Under the pieces are notes generated by a model. That model did no database searches and was not told where the DNA came from. It was given only the letters and a program-made list of their open reading frames with translations. A stretch of DNA of 64,000 bases, from assembly GCA_030550175.1 (NCBI GenBank), contig JAUQPW010000009.1:1-64000 (forward strand), in the 5' to 3' direction. Below, piece by piece: positions 34,966 through 47,027 of this stretch (position 1 is the first letter of the stretch; each line of letters begins with the position of its first letter). Origin of the DNA: a bacterium (GTDB lineage: Bacteria; Moduliflexota; Moduliflexia; Moduliflexales; JAUQPW01). The translations under genes were made by a program, and so were the position numbers.

Positions 34966-35347
34966 TACCACTCACGCCAGGTCGTTAGAGAGACCAGAAG
35001 ATCTGCCCCATGGGCAAGGATGTTAGAACGAACTATTTTCTTCATAACTGTATCCCAGCCGATCCCTGCGATAACAAGAAGTTTTTCGGACGTGGAGTCT
35101 GTATCCCTTCCTAAACGGTCATAATCTCCAGGTCACTACAAAACGTGAAAATCCTAAAGCGATGGTTGTATAAAATTAGTTGACAAGAAGTAAGGAAGTA
35201 AATAAGAAACTGGAAAGGGTCACAAGGACCAAAGATCCGCACTATTTTGGTTTTTATGCAGGCGAGACGTCTGTGCTCCGCGGTTTTTATACCCTTTACG
35301 GTCAAAACTAAAGCTATTTCCCTATCAAATCATAAAAGGAGAGATCA
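34966..35347. other. Intergenic region, 382 bp
   Basis: It carries AAAAGGAGA just before the ATG at 35348. A TTGACA at 35180-35185 lacks a good -10. I see no gene, repeat or clear terminator. Confidence 0.4.
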
Positions 35348-36535
35348 ATGAAAATTACAGATGTTGTAACCATTCCCTTGAATTATCCTTTACCGACGAC
35401 CCTTTATGATGCCAATTATGCCATGCCTACAAAACCTGCGCTGTTGGTAGAGGTACGAACCGACGAAGGAGTAACCGGAATCGGCGAAGCTGCCCATTTT
35501 GGAGGACCTCTTATTTCTACGAAGGTTGTTATTGAAGAGGAACTCAAGTATCACATCTTAGGGGAAGATCCCCTTCAGATAGAATATCTTTGGGAGAGGA
35601 TGCACCAGCGATCGTATAAGCATGCCCGAGGCGGTATTCTTATTGCCGCAATCAGTGGAATCGATATTGCGTTGTGGGACATTAAAGGGAAGGTTGCAGG
35701 GCTTCCCGTTTACAAGCTTCTGGGTGGCTATAATAAAGTAGTCCCGGCCTATGCAACAGGTGGGTTTTATGCCGAAGGGAAGGGGATTAAAGAATTGGTT
35801 CAGGAAGTTGAGGGATATATAAAGCATGGATTTAAGGCGGTCAAAATGAAGGTGGGACGAAATTCTAGCCTAAAAGTTGGATTTAATCCCTTGCGGGTCA
35901 TGCCTGCGCGGGGAGTCGCCGAGGTTACTTTGGAAGAAGACATCGAGCGCGTCCGGGCCGTTCGGGAGGCGATCGGAAAGGATACTCTGCTGATGATTGA
36001 TGCAAATGGGGCCTGGGATGTTCCAACGGCTATTCAAATGGGGCGTAAATTGGAACCTTATAATTTATACTGGTTTGAAGAACCGGTTTCCCCGGATGAT
36101 ATCCAGGGAAGTGCAAAGGTGGCCTCTGCGTTGGATATAGCCATAGCCGGATATGAAACTTGTAGCTATGGGCGTTTTAGTTTTAAAGATTACATTACGT
36201 CCGGAGCCGTTCACTTTGTCCAACCCGATATAGCCTGGTCTGGAGGACTCACCGAATGTATGAAAATTGCTCACCTGGCTGGTGCCTGGAATCTCCCCGT
36301 AGCTCCCCATATCCACGGAGCGGCTGTGGTCGTGGCAGCATCCCTTCATTACCTTGCAGCCATTCCCAATGCCACCATTGCCGAAATGGTCTTTCCGGCC
36401 CATCCTTTGATGGGAGACCTCGTGGATCATGTTTTGGATGTAAATAGAGAAGGTAATGTAATACTGTCTGACAAACCGGGCCTGGGAATCGAATTAAATC
36501 CAAAAGTCATCGAAAAGTATCGGGTAGATAAATAA
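35348..36535 (+). CDS. Enolase-superfamily enzyme (mandelate racemase / muconate lactonizing family)
   Basis: 395 residues. The N-terminal capping domain starts MKITDVVTIPLNYPLP. In the barrel, KAVKMKVGR carries the K-x-K motif, LMIDANGAWD the first metal aspartate, YWFEEPVSPDD the second metal ligand (Glu), and GYETCSYGR the third. The second general base/acid region is VAPHIHGAAV with a histidine, as in mandelate racemase-type dehydratases. An insertion of about 20 residues after the K-x-K segment (around residue 175-195) is not typical. It likely dehydrates or racemises a sugar acid or hydroxyacid; the reaction is not predictable. Start ATG has AAAAGGAGA upstream, and a terminator follows. 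Confidence 0.88.
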   Translation: MKITDVVTIPLNYPLPTTLYDANYAMPTKPALLVEVRTDEGVTGIGEAAHFGGPLISTKVVIEEELKYHILGEDPLQIEYLWERMHQRSYKHARGGILIAAISGIDIALWDIKGKVAGLPVYKLLGGYNKVVPAYATGGFYAEGKGIKELVQEVEGYIKHGFKAVKMKVGRNSSLKVGFNPLRVMPARGVAEVTLEEDIERVRAVREAIGKDTLLMIDANGAWDVPTAIQMGRKLEPYNLYWFEEPVSPDDIQGSAKVASALDIAIAGYETCSYGRFSFKDYITSGAVHFVQPDIAWSGGLTECMKIAHLAGAWNLPVAPHIHGAAVVVAASLHYLAAIPNATIAEMVFPAHPLMGDLVDHVLDVNREGNVILSDKPGLGIELNPKVIEKYRVDK

Positions 36536-36549
36536 AACCAGAACGAGAA

Positions 36550-36589
36550 GGGAGGTGCGGGAATTCCCCCACTTTCCTCCCTAGTTTTT
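36550..36589 (+). terminator. Rho-independent terminator after the enolase-superfamily gene
   Basis: GGGAGG (36550-36555) pairs with CCTCCC (36576-36581), with an inner GGGAATTCCC that can also pair, followed by TAGTTTTT. It lies 15 bases after the stop codon and overlaps the 3' end of the convergent pseudogene. Confidence 0.65.
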
Positions 36590-37472
36590 ATCCAAAATCA
36601 AGCGACGTCCTTCCCGGAGGAGCTGGGTAAACGCTCCCGCAGATAAAGGCTTGCTAAAAAGATAACCCTGGATCTCATCACAATGATGGGCTCGTAGGAA
36701 GGTTAACTGCTCTTCTGTTTCTACACCTTCGGCTATGACCCTCAGTTTCAGGCTGTGGGCAATATCAATAATCAACTTGGCAATGACAGCGCCACAAACC
36801 GTTTCGATCCCGACAACGTAATTCAATACCTGTAACCCTTCCAGATTGTCCGGGTTCCTGCCTCAAAAGGACTGAAAAGGGTGAAACATCTTCTGGATGG
36901 ATATACTCAAGAAAGTTCTTTCCAACCAACTCTTCAGGTTTATAGCCGAGGATACGTTCAACGGAGGGACTTTTATACTTGATGATTCCATTCGCATCCA
37001 GAATGGCAACCATATCCGATACGTGCTGGATTAGCGCACGAAACCGGTTCTCGTTTTCGTGAAGAGCCTGCTCTGTCTTACGGTGTGCTTGATGCTCACG
37101 AACCACCCGTAATTCCCGCTCAATAGCGGGAACCAGCCTTGCCAGCTCACTCTTTATAAGATAGTCATGGGCTCCGGCTCTCATAACGGCTAAGGCATGA
37201 CCCTCATGGGTATCATCAGATACAATAATAAGAGGTAGATCAAGCTTTTTTTCCTTTAAAAGGGCTAATGTGTTAGAAACATCAAATCCAGGTACAAAAC
37301 AATTGGCAATGACTACATCCCAGATCGGCTTACTTAGCGCGGTATTCATGGCTTCTGGCGTATTTACCCATTCAAAATCAGGTTCATAACCCCCCCGTTG
37401 GAGCTCTTGTATCAATAAAGCCACATCAATCTCAGAATCCTCAACAACTAATACCCGAAGTAATCTGTTCAT
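36581..37472 (-). pseudogene. Response-regulator / PAS / EAL signalling protein, internally deleted
   Basis: The first frame (37472 to 36765) encodes a receiver domain (VLVVEDSEIDVALLIQEL; the phosphoacceptor position reads VVIANCFVPG instead of the usual Asp) and a PAS domain (ENRFRALIQHVSDMVAILDA to RDRNGLWRCH). It then stops. A second frame, overlapping at 36765-36826, continues as the last quarter of an EAL domain: IAHSLKLRVIAEGVETEEQL, CDEIQGYLFSKPL. The end of the PAS domain, a likely GGDEF domain and most of EAL are missing, and the frames do not match across the junction. The junction lies near 36790. This is a c-di-GMP signalling gene that decayed by a large internal deletion. The receiver-PAS piece could still be translated. 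Confidence 0.8.
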
Positions 37473-37518
37473 TTTTTAAACCGATGACTATAAAGTTATC
37501 TTGTAAAATCCCGGTTCT

Positions 37519-38907
37519 CTATACTTCCTTCCATTTCATCTTGACCTGGAGTCCGGACCTCTGCACCAACCTTTTGGAAAGTTGGTCGACCCTTGAATAA
37601 ATCTCTTCCTCGTTGATTCTGGTGAATTTCCCCCTTTCCAAAACTATTTCCCCATCAATGAGCACGGTATCTACACTATGTCCACTCACCGAATAAATCA
37701 GGTTATTGATAGGGTGAAGAAGGGGTTGCCATTCGACATGGCGGGTATCAAAAAGAACCAGGTCGGCCTTTTTTCCTACCTGGATAGAGCCGACCTGATC
37801 TTGCATCAGCAAGGCTCTGGCTCCATGAAGAGTGCCCATTTCTAGAGCGGTTTCGGCGGGAATCTGGTTCACATCCATGCGACTATCTTTATAGAGGGTA
37901 GCCACCAGGTACATGATCCGACACATATTAAAATGGTTGGAACCATTACCGCTATCTCCCCCCAGGGCTACACAAATACCTTTGTCTAGCATTTCTGGGA
38001 AACGACCGTATCGGGTAATTCCCTTCATATGGCGCAAGGCAGCCGTAGGACAATGAACCACACTCACCTGGTATTGTTGGAGGAGTTCTAGATCCTTTTC
38101 CTGGATATAAACCATATGAACGAGTTTAACATTTTTATCTAAAATTCCTAACTCTTCCAAATGAGAGACGGGAACGGTATCTTTGGTGCCTGAAGCCGGA
38201 TCTGTGGCCAGATGCATCATGCTAAAACCGACTCCATAGGAATCCGCCAGGCTTTTGGCCCCCTTTATTAATTCATCGGAGACGGTTCCGATTCCCAGAA
38301 TAATAGGCCAGGCTAAAATCCTGGAATCACGGCCATTGGGGTGATTCCTGTTACGATTAATTTGAGATAACAGAGCTTCATTTTGTTTCAAGGCTTCTTC
38401 CGTTGTCTGCCTCATTCGCAGGGGGGTTTGGGGCAAATCCCAGGTCCAGCGTCCCACAATCCCTCGAATACCGATATCTTCTGCTGCCTGTACCACACTT
38501 TCCACATCAAAAAGGGTTCCGGCTTCACAGAAAGTTGTGGTTCCGGTCCGGATCATCTCGATAAAGGCAAGCATGGCGGAGTAGTATTCCTCTTCGGGAG
38601 TTAAGATGGAATAAACCGGAAAAAGCCACTCCGGGAGCCAGGCATGAAGAGGGGCATCATCCGGAACTAAGCCTCGGATAATATGCTCGGAGAGATGAAC
38701 ATGGGCGTCGACAAATCCCGGAAGAATAACCTTTTCCCGGGCATCCAGAACCCGGTCTGCTTGAAATTTCCACCGAATTTCTTCAGACTTTCCTACATCT
38801 ACAATTCTATTACCTTCGATGGCAACACTTCCATTTGGAATAATCCGTCTTTCGGCATCCAAAGTTATCAACAGGCCATTCTCGATGAGTAAAGTTTTGG
38901 AAGACAT
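37519..38907 (-). CDS. Amidohydrolase family enzyme (S-adenosylhomocysteine/methylthioadenosine deaminase, TrzN/AtzB-like group)
   Basis: 462 residues, start ATG with AGGAG 9 bases upstream. The metal site includes the H-x-H pair in GFVDAHVHLSEHI and the histidine in FSMMHLATDPA. LVHMVYIQEKDLELL and SVVHCPTAALRH follow, and the late aspartate is in VALGGDSGNGSNHFNM. The family's common GTD is GGD here. It hydrolyses or deaminates an N-heterocyclic or amide substrate in the cytoplasm; the exact substrate is unknown. It lies 18 bases after hemL, so it is probably co-transcribed with the haem genes, though without a clear functional link. Confidence 0.85.
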   Translation of the reverse strand: MSSKTLLIENGLLITLDAERRIIPNGSVAIEGNRIVDVGKSEEIRWKFQADRVLDAREKVILPGFVDAHVHLSEHIIRGLVPDDAPLHAWLPEWLFPVYSILTPEEEYYSAMLAFIEMIRTGTTTFCEAGTLFDVESVVQAAEDIGIRGIVGRWTWDLPQTPLRMRQTTEEALKQNEALLSQINRNRNHPNGRDSRILAWPIILGIGTVSDELIKGAKSLADSYGVGFSMMHLATDPASGTKDTVPVSHLEELGILDKNVKLVHMVYIQEKDLELLQQYQVSVVHCPTAALRHMKGITRYGRFPEMLDKGICVALGGDSGNGSNHFNMCRIMYLVATLYKDSRMDVNQIPAETALEMGTLHGARALLMQDQVGSIQVGKKADLVLFDTRHVEWQPLLHPINNLIYSVSGHSVDTVLIDGEIVLERGKFTRINEEEIYSRVDQLSKRLVQRSGLQVKMKWKEV

Positions 38908-38925
38908 GGAATTGGACTCCTGTTT

Positions 38926-40203
38926 TTATAATTTCTCAAAAACCTCTGTAGCAGCGGCGAGGGTTTTCTCGATATCCTCCTCGGTATGGGCCGCCGAGAC
39001 AAAACCGGCTTCGAATTGTGAGGGAGCAAAATAAATGCCATGTTCCAGCATCAATCCGAAATATCTGGCATATCTTTTCGTATCGGAAGTTTTAGCCGTG
39101 GCATAATTGGTTACCGGAGTATCTGTGAAAAAGAGGCACATCATCGAACCGACCCGGGTGGTATAAACAGGAACTCCGGCCTTAGCTGCACATTCTTGAA
39201 GACCCTGAGCCAATCGGGCAGATTTTTCTTCCAGATCTTTATAAAAACCGGGTTGAGAAATAATCTTGAGGGTTTCAATTCCGGCGGTCATGGCCAGGGG
39301 ATTGCCAGAGAGGGTCCCCGCCTGATAAACCGGACCGAGAGGGGCTACTTTTTCCATGATTTCCCTTTTCCCTCCATACGCCCCAACCGGGAGTCCTCCT
39401 CCGATGATCTTTCCCAAACAGGTCAGGTCTGCCTGGATTCCGTAGAGCTCCTGCGCCCCCCCCCAGGCAACCCGAAATCCTGTAATGACTTCATCAAAAA
39501 TCAGGACAATACCATGCTCTAAAGTTAACTCTCGAAGACCTTCTAAAAATCCCTTAGCCGGTGGAATCACTCCTACATTTCCGGCAATGGGTTCTAAAAT
39601 AACGGCCGCAATCTCACCCCGATTGGCTTCGATTACCTGTTTGACTGCATCCAGATTGTTATAGGGAACGGTCAGGGTGTGTTTCGCATAGTCTACCGGT
39701 ACCCCCGGACTATCCGGGATTCCTAAGGTTAAAACCCCCGATCCTGCCTTAACCAGTAACCCATCGGAATGACCGTGATAACAGGCCTCAAATTTGATGA
39801 TTTTATCCCGACCTGTAAATCCTCGAGCCAACCGAATGGCACTCATGGTCGCTTCGGTTCCGGAGTTAACCATACGAACCAGCTCTATGGAAGGAAACGC
39901 CTGGGTCACCATCCGGGCCAGAGTAACTTCCAGTTCCGTGGGAGCCCCATAGCTGGTTCCCCGTTCACAGGCTTCCTTTAAGGCCGAAACGATTTGGGGA
40001 TGGGCATGCCCTAAAATCATAGGCCCCCAGGATCCTACATAATCTATATACTCCTTACCGTCTACATCATAAATCTTAGACCCCTGAGCCCGCTGGATAA
40101 ATCGAGGGGTTCCTCCAACGGCCTTAAAGGCCCTTACCGGACTGTTAACTCCTCCGGGAAGATATTTTTGGGCTTCTGCAAATAATATTTCAGATTTGGT
40201 CAT
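38926..40203 (-). CDS. hemL: Glutamate-1-semialdehyde 2,1-aminomutase
   Basis: 425 residues from the ATG at 40203; 12 further upstream codons run into a repeat-like sequence and are not family-like. It begins [20 protein letters not shown], contains [20 protein letters not shown], the PLP-binding aspartate region [12 protein letters not shown] and the PLP lysine in [13 protein letters not shown] (near residue 264). It converts glutamate-1-semialdehyde to 5-aminolevulinate, the second step of the C5 haem pathway. HemA, which makes its substrate, is encoded 132 bases upstream on the same strand. Length and motifs are complete. Confidence 0.96.
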   Translation of the reverse strand: MTKSEILFAEAQKYLPGGVNSPVRAFKAVGGTPRFIQRAQGSKIYDVDGKEYIDYVGSWGPMILGHAHPQIVSALKEACERGTSYGAPTELEVTLARMVTQAFPSIELVRMVNSGTEATMSAIRLARGFTGRDKIIKFEACYHGHSDGLLVKAGSGVLTLGIPDSPGVPVDYAKHTLTVPYNNLDAVKQVIEANRGEIAAVILEPIAGNVGVIPPAKGFLEGLRELTLEHGIVLIFDEVITGFRVAWGGAQELYGIQADLTCLGKIIGGGLPVGAYGGKREIMEKVAPLGPVYQAGTLSGNPLAMTAGIETLKIISQPGFYKDLEEKSARLAQGLQECAAKAGVPVYTTRVGSMMCLFFTDTPVTNYATAKTSDTKRYARYFGLMLEHGIYFAPSQFEAGFVSAAHTEEDIEKTLAAATEVFEKL

Positions 40204-40335
40204 CGGCTCATTGTCCGTTGTCCGTCCTCTATTGTCCATAGATGGTTAATAACGCTTTAATCATTATAAAGAGACGGTTAAAACCGCCATTAAGAATTTG
40301 CAATGAACAATGGACAACGGTCAACGGATGAATTA
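40204..40335. repeat. Short direct and inverted repeats of the ATTGTCCATTG type
   Basis: The hemL-hemA gap holds several copies of ATTGTCCGTTGTCC / CAATGAACAATGGACAACGG in both orientations. A similar run lies at about 2440-2515 (AACAATGAACC, GCAAATTGTTCACTGTTC). Such degenerate 7-10-base iterations recur in the window and are common in repeat-rich environmental genomes. No function is evident. Confidence 0.5.
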
Positions 40336-41607
40336 TCACTCGTCGACCTCTAAATTAAACAACTTTTGAATTGCCTGAATATAAATGGAACCTTCATCGG
40401 TGTAGGAGAGTTTTTTCAAAGCTACCAAAGGGTCGTGGAGAATTTTATTGGTGATCAGATTGACCATGATTTGGATTTTTTCCAGATCTTTTGGGGAAAG
40501 ATTTTTCAGCCCCGGCAATCGTCGTTCCAGTTCCGTTCTGCTAATGGTTTCAATCTTTTTCCGTAGAGCTTTAATAGTCGGAACGACGTCCTGGGCTTTG
40601 AGCCACTTGGAAAATTGAAGAACTTCTTGCTGGATAATCTCTTCAGCCCGTTGAGCCTCTTTGGCTCGCTCTCGAATATTGGCTTCTACCACCGCCTGCA
40701 GGTCATCGATGTCATAGAGATAAACGTTATCCAGTTGATTAATATCCGGATCCAGATTTCGGGGTACCGCGATATCAATCAAGAACATGGGACGATTCTT
40801 CCTCAATGAAAGAAGCGCTTTGATATCCTCGTACTTTAAGAGATAATGGGGGGATCCGGTAGAACTGATGACAATATCTATTGTGATTAAAGCTTCTGAT
40901 ATCTGATCAAATGGAATAGCCGTTCCTTGAAAGGCTTTAGCCAGCTCAACCGCTCGCTCGTAGGTTCGATTGGTTACAAGAACCCTTTGAACCCCTTCTG
41001 AAATGAGGTGGCGTACCGCCAGCTCACCCATTTCACCGGCTCCGATAATCAAGACTTGCTTATCATGGAGGCTTCCAAATATTTTTTTGGCCAATTCGAC
41101 CGCAGCAAAACTAACCGATACGGCATTCCTGGAAATTCCGGTCTCTGTGCGAACAGCTTTTGCAACCTTGAAAGCCTTATGCATCAGAGCATGTAAGAAA
41201 AAACGGGTCGTATTACTTTCACAGGCTATCTTATAAGCTGCTTTCATTTGGCCCAGAATCTGAGGCTCTCCCAAAACCATCGAATCTAAACTGGAAGCAA
41301 CTCTGAAAATATGGGCCACCGCCTGATCTCCTTCATAAACATACAGATATTTTTCCAGAATAGACATCTCCACTTGCTGATAGGTTGCAAGAAACTCTTT
41401 AACAGTTCTGATTCCTTCCTCTGTAGAAGAAACCACCGAGTAAACCTCTACCCGGTTGCAGGTGGAAATAATAAAATTTTCCAGAATTCCCTCGGCCTGG
41501 TGCAATTGAGTGAGCGGCTTTTCCAGCTCTTTATCAAAGAAGGCCAATTTCTCCCGAATTTCTATGGGAGCCGTGCGGTGATTAAGTCCTACAACGATGA
41601 TATTCAT
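40336..41607 (-). CDS. hemA: Glutamyl-tRNA reductase
   Basis: 423 residues. N-terminus NIIVVGLNHRTAPIEIREKL, catalytic cysteine in ISTCNRVEVYS (Cys50), NADPH domain VLIIGAGEMGELAVRHL, and IVISSTGSPHYLL. It reduces charged tRNA-Glu to glutamate-1-semialdehyde, the committed step of C5 tetrapyrrole synthesis. It is preceded by the CcsA/HemX-like gene (22 bases upstream), the same arrangement as hemX-hemA in Bacillus, where HemX modulates HemA levels. All key residues are present. Confidence 0.97.
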   Translation of the reverse strand: MNIIVVGLNHRTAPIEIREKLAFFDKELEKPLTQLHQAEGILENFIISTCNRVEVYSVVSSTEEGIRTVKEFLATYQQVEMSILEKYLYVYEGDQAVAHIFRVASSLDSMVLGEPQILGQMKAAYKIACESNTTRFFLHALMHKAFKVAKAVRTETGISRNAVSVSFAAVELAKKIFGSLHDKQVLIIGAGEMGELAVRHLISEGVQRVLVTNRTYERAVELAKAFQGTAIPFDQISEALITIDIVISSTGSPHYLLKYEDIKALLSLRKNRPMFLIDIAVPRNLDPDINQLDNVYLYDIDDLQAVVEANIRERAKEAQRAEEIIQQEVLQFSKWLKAQDVVPTIKALRKKIETISRTELERRLPGLKNLSPKDLEKIQIMVNLITNKILHDPLVALKKLSYTDEGSIYIQAIQKLFNLEVDE

Positions 41608-41629
41608 GTTATATTTTACGTTTCAAGTT

Positions 41630-42460
41630 TTAAAAAAGATGTAATCTTCTTTCAGAAAAATAATAAATCGCCATGAAGGTAATCAGAATGTAAGAGAATC
41701 CCAGAATGGTCAAATAAGAAGCCTTTCTTCCTCTCCAACCTGCAGTAACCCGGGCATAGATAAGGATGGCATAAATAATCCAAACAATGATGGCAAAAAT
41801 GGTTGTCGGATCCCGGCTCAAGGGATTTACTCCTCTAAACTTGGCCCAGATGGCTCCGATGATAATGGCTAAGGTCAACAAGGGAAATCCGATTAACAAG
41901 GCCCGATAGCTTAAATTATCCAGAATTTCCAGAGAAGGAAGCCGATAATAAAGAGCTCCCGGTTTTTTTGACTTGAGCTGACGCTCCTGAATAAGATACA
42001 TGACGGCTGCACACGAGGCAATGGCAAAAACTGCATAACCCAGAATGGCTACCACGGCATGAAGACCAATCCAATAACTCTGGATGGCAGGGAGTGAAGC
42101 CTTTCCCGCCGGCAGTGAATAGGCATAGATAAACAGCATAAAAGCAATGGGAATAACAAAAGCCCCCAAGACGGGAATATGGTACTTAAGATCGGCAATC
42201 AAAAATACCAAAATCGTGGCCCAGATAAAAAGAAAGAGAGTTTCTTTGGAATTGGAAAAAGGAGAGATCCGAATAATGGTAAGTTTAAATAAGATGGTAA
42301 TGGTATCTAAAGTAAAACTTACCACCGTCAATGCAGTAGCAAGCCGGGCCAAAAAGGGCTTTTTCGTAACAAGAAAAGAAAGATACCCCAGGGTCGCCAA
42401 AAAGAAGATAACTAAGAGAATCTCGAATAAAAAAAAGTTTATAATATGAGTGGTATCCAT
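41630..42460 (-). CDS. CcsA/HemX-like cytochrome c assembly family membrane protein
   Basis: About 276 residues from the ATG at 42460 (a TTG two codons earlier is also possible). Eight hydrophobic segments are visible. The conserved histidine-containing stretch is YWIGLHAVVAILGYAVFA. The WGxxW-type haem-handling motif of CcsA/CcmC is reduced to GAIWAKFRG, which fits the HemX sub-group rather than a full cytochrome c synthetase. Its gene sits between the PCYCGC selenoprotein candidate (7-base gap) and hemA (22-base gap). It may control HemA or handle haem at the membrane. Confidence 0.82.
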   Translation of the reverse strand: MDTTHIINFFLFEILLVIFFLATLGYLSFLVTKKPFLARLATALTVVSFTLDTITILFKLTIIRISPFSNSKETLFLFIWATILVFLIADLKYHIPVLGAFVIPIAFMLFIYAYSLPAGKASLPAIQSYWIGLHAVVAILGYAVFAIASCAAVMYLIQERQLKSKKPGALYYRLPSLEILDNLSYRALLIGFPLLTLAIIIGAIWAKFRGVNPLSRDPTTIFAIIVWIIYAILIYARVTAGWRGRKASYLTILGFSYILITFMAIYYFSERRLHLF

Positions 42461-42467
42461 ACGCAAG

Positions 42468-42971
42468 TTAATAAGGCCAGTAGAGGGCGTATTTTTTATC
42501 GATAGCCTCTTTGATGGCGGCCAGGGAATAGCCTTTTCCCTTCATTTCATACGCCTCCAGCGTAATAGACCGACAGATCTCTCAGCCTGCAGAATGGGTA
42601 TCCACATAACAATCTAAATTATTTTGATGGTGATGGGTCTTATAACATCCACAGTAACAGGGCAGGTTTTCGACCAGCTCCGGATCTGTTTGGGCAATCT
42701 GATAAGCTAAAGCCGTTTTATCGGTAAACAGAGTGGGAGATAAGGTCTTGGGTCGAGGAGATCGAGGTATGGCCGATAGGCTAAATCCGGCCCGTTTTTC
42801 GGTTCTGAAACCAGAAGCCGACCGGGATCGCATCCCCAGAAGGAGATATATATCAACACCAACGATCAAAACCAGTAAAAAGATCAATGCTACAACGGCA
42901 GAGCGACTCGCAGCCAACCAATCCAAAAAACTCTTTTTCGGTTTTCCTGGATTTTGAGTATTCTCCTCCAT
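42468..42971 (-). CDS. PCYCGC-motif membrane-anchored protein with in-frame UGA, candidate selenoprotein
   Basis: Read through the TGA at 42582-42584 the protein has 167 residues, ending at TAA 42468-42470. Residues about 20-42 are a membrane anchor (SAVVALIFLLVLIVGVDIYL). The family motif LPCYCGCYKTHHH and LDCYVDTHSAG lie just before the UGA. After it the frame continues EICRSITLEAYEMKGKGYSL and AAIKEAIDKKYALYWPY, which still reads as the family's C-terminal helical segment. The UGA replaces the first cysteine of the conserved CxxC, giving U-E-I-C, the classic Cys/Sec exchange in a redox motif. A hairpin fitting bacterial SECIS rules follows (42550-42564). The CcsA/HemX gene begins 7 bases later. 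A point-mutation pseudogene is the alternative. The biological role of PCYCGC proteins is unknown. Confidence 0.78.
42550..42564 (-). promoter_or_regulatory. Putative SECIS hairpin of the PCYCGC selenoprotein gene
   Basis: On the minus strand UACGC pairs with GCGUA around the loop UGGAG. The loop starts 22 bases after the UGA and has G at its second position. These agree with the bacterial SECIS pattern (a stem of at least 4 bp, loop G in the first two bases, 16-37 bases after UGA). The stem is short, so the support is moderate. Confidence 0.5.
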
Positions 42972-43262
42972 TTAAAAATCCTTTTTACTACAACAGGTTA
43001 TTTCATCAACCTTATAAGTTTCTTAAAGGCTTTAATCGCTTCCCAAAGATTTCGTTATTATTTTATTACAAGCCTTACGAACAAAGCAAGAAATATTTTA
43101 ACAACCGACATATTATATCCGAGAATCAAGAAATCTCGAAAAAGAATCCTTGTAACTGTAACAATTTCCTACGAAAATCACCCTACGATTTTCATGATTT
43201 GTGGCGACCCAACAAGTCATGACCGTTTATAGATATCACTTTTTTCTGTCCTGGCCCCCCTA
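42972..43262. other. Intergenic stretch upstream of the haem operon
   Basis: AT-rich sequence that should hold the promoter of the minus-strand haem operon. I see no confident -35/-10. Short open frames on the plus strand lack ribosome binding sites. Confidence 0.35.
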
Positions 43263-43462
43263 GGCGCCAGGTTAAGCTGAAAAGCCCCGTCAGGGGCCAA
43301 AGGTTGGTAGCCTCTGACGTAAGTCGGGGGATTCAGAAATTCAGAATTTTTTCAAGCTCCCTGACTGCATCCTGTTAAACAGGTCACCCCTGACGAGGCT
43401 TAGAGGGTCCTGTTATCCTGTTTCCCCTGGCTTACGCCAGGGGTTATCAACAGGTTGCCCCG
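43263..43462 (-). repeat. Dispersed repeat with terminal inverted repeats, copy C (one end lost)
   Basis: Read on the minus strand this has the copy A/B blocks in order: CGGGGCAACCTGTT, CCTGGCGTAAGCCAGGGG, CTAAGCC, GACCTGTTTAACAGGATGC, GGGAGCTTGAAAAAATTC, GGCCCCTGACGGGGCTTTTCA, then the terminal CTTAACCTGGCGCC. The opposite terminal repeat is missing; similarity ends at about 43462. The GGCCCCTGACGGGGCTTTT segment is a hairpin with a T tail and could act as a transcription terminator. Confidence 0.72.
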
Positions 43463-43532
43463 ATGGTTCGGACAATTCAGAGGGTCGGCAAAAGAACCGC
43501 CGGGTTGGAGTGGTCATCGATACCGGTCATTG

Positions 43533-43574
43533 AAAAAAATAAAGACCTCTGGAAGGTTTAAAAACCTTCGAGGC
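43533..43574 (-). terminator. Rho-independent terminator for clpB
   Basis: On the minus strand CCTCGAAGGTTT pairs with AAACCTTCCAGAGG (one bulge) and is followed by TCTTTATTTTTTT. It lies about 160 bases after the clpB stop codon. Confidence 0.7.
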
Positions 43575-43654
43575 CTCAAGTACGGGAATAAAAAGAACCG
43601 GGGTAAGTAGTTTACTTTCCTGGAGACGCCGGCATGGCGCCTCTACAAGTACCT

Positions 43655-43704
43655 GTAAGGGCAACCCCTTAGAAGGGGGCCAGGACCCGGTGGGTTGCCC
43701 TTAC
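43655..43704. repeat. GTAAGGGCAACCC / GGGTTGCCCTTAC hairpin repeat
   Basis: A perfect 13-bp inverted repeat (43655-43667 and 43692-43704) with a G/C-rich 24-base loop. Just before it, 43622-43645 is an imperfect GGAGACGCC/GGCGCCTCTAC palindrome of the type seen at 4469. Both belong to dispersed hairpin families and lie between clpB and its terminator. Confidence 0.65.
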
Positions 43705-43733
43705 CAATGGGTTATTTTCGAGCAGAATGGGCA

Positions 43734-46325
<2,592 letters not shown>

Positions 46326-47027
46326 GAGTTCTATTTACGATCGATGAAACGAGTATGAGGAAAACCCTTCCTTCGCTCTCTTGCCTCATCTATCGTAAAT
46401 TGTTTCAAACAAAAGATAATCTTTTCACAAGGCTTCCTGACCATCCAAATTGCCTTTTAAAATTCCAACCTTAGAAATCAATCGGAAGATCCGCCAGGTC
46501 CCCTTATCCGAGGAGTTCTCGTATCTAATCTAAAAATAATATAAAATTTGAGTGTATCTTTATCAAGGTATTTGATAATATTTTTACAGGCCGGATTTTC
46601 CTTTGGTAAAGAACAGATTCTGGTCCGATGTGGTAAATTCTATTTTACTTCATAAAGCCGATCTGTTAAATTGGAACATCACAAAAGGATTCTAAATCCC
46701 AGCATTCAGTAGAAGACTTCCTAGCTATACCTCCCCGTACTTTTTTGTAAATCAGGGATTTTATTTTATTGAATTACAAAAGCCCCACAGGGAAGATCTG
46801 TTTATAGTAAATTGAAGTTCTTTTTATTAACCTAACCCCACAGAGGTCGACCTGTTTTGTAGATAGGTCGCCCCTTCGGGGCTATAGAAAAGGGGAAGGA
46901 ATATTCTTCCTATAAACAGGCCGCCCTTCCGGGGCTTACCCAGGTTATCGGATTAAAATTTAACAGGTTCGAGTTAAAAACTGCAAAAGAATAGTGCTTT
47001 GTAAAGTTAAATTCGGATAACCATTTT

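Noticed and set aside
35180..35208. Promoter TTGACA before the enolase-superfamily gene
   Set aside because: The best -10 at proper spacing is TAAGAA (3 of 6), and it is 140 bases from the start codon.
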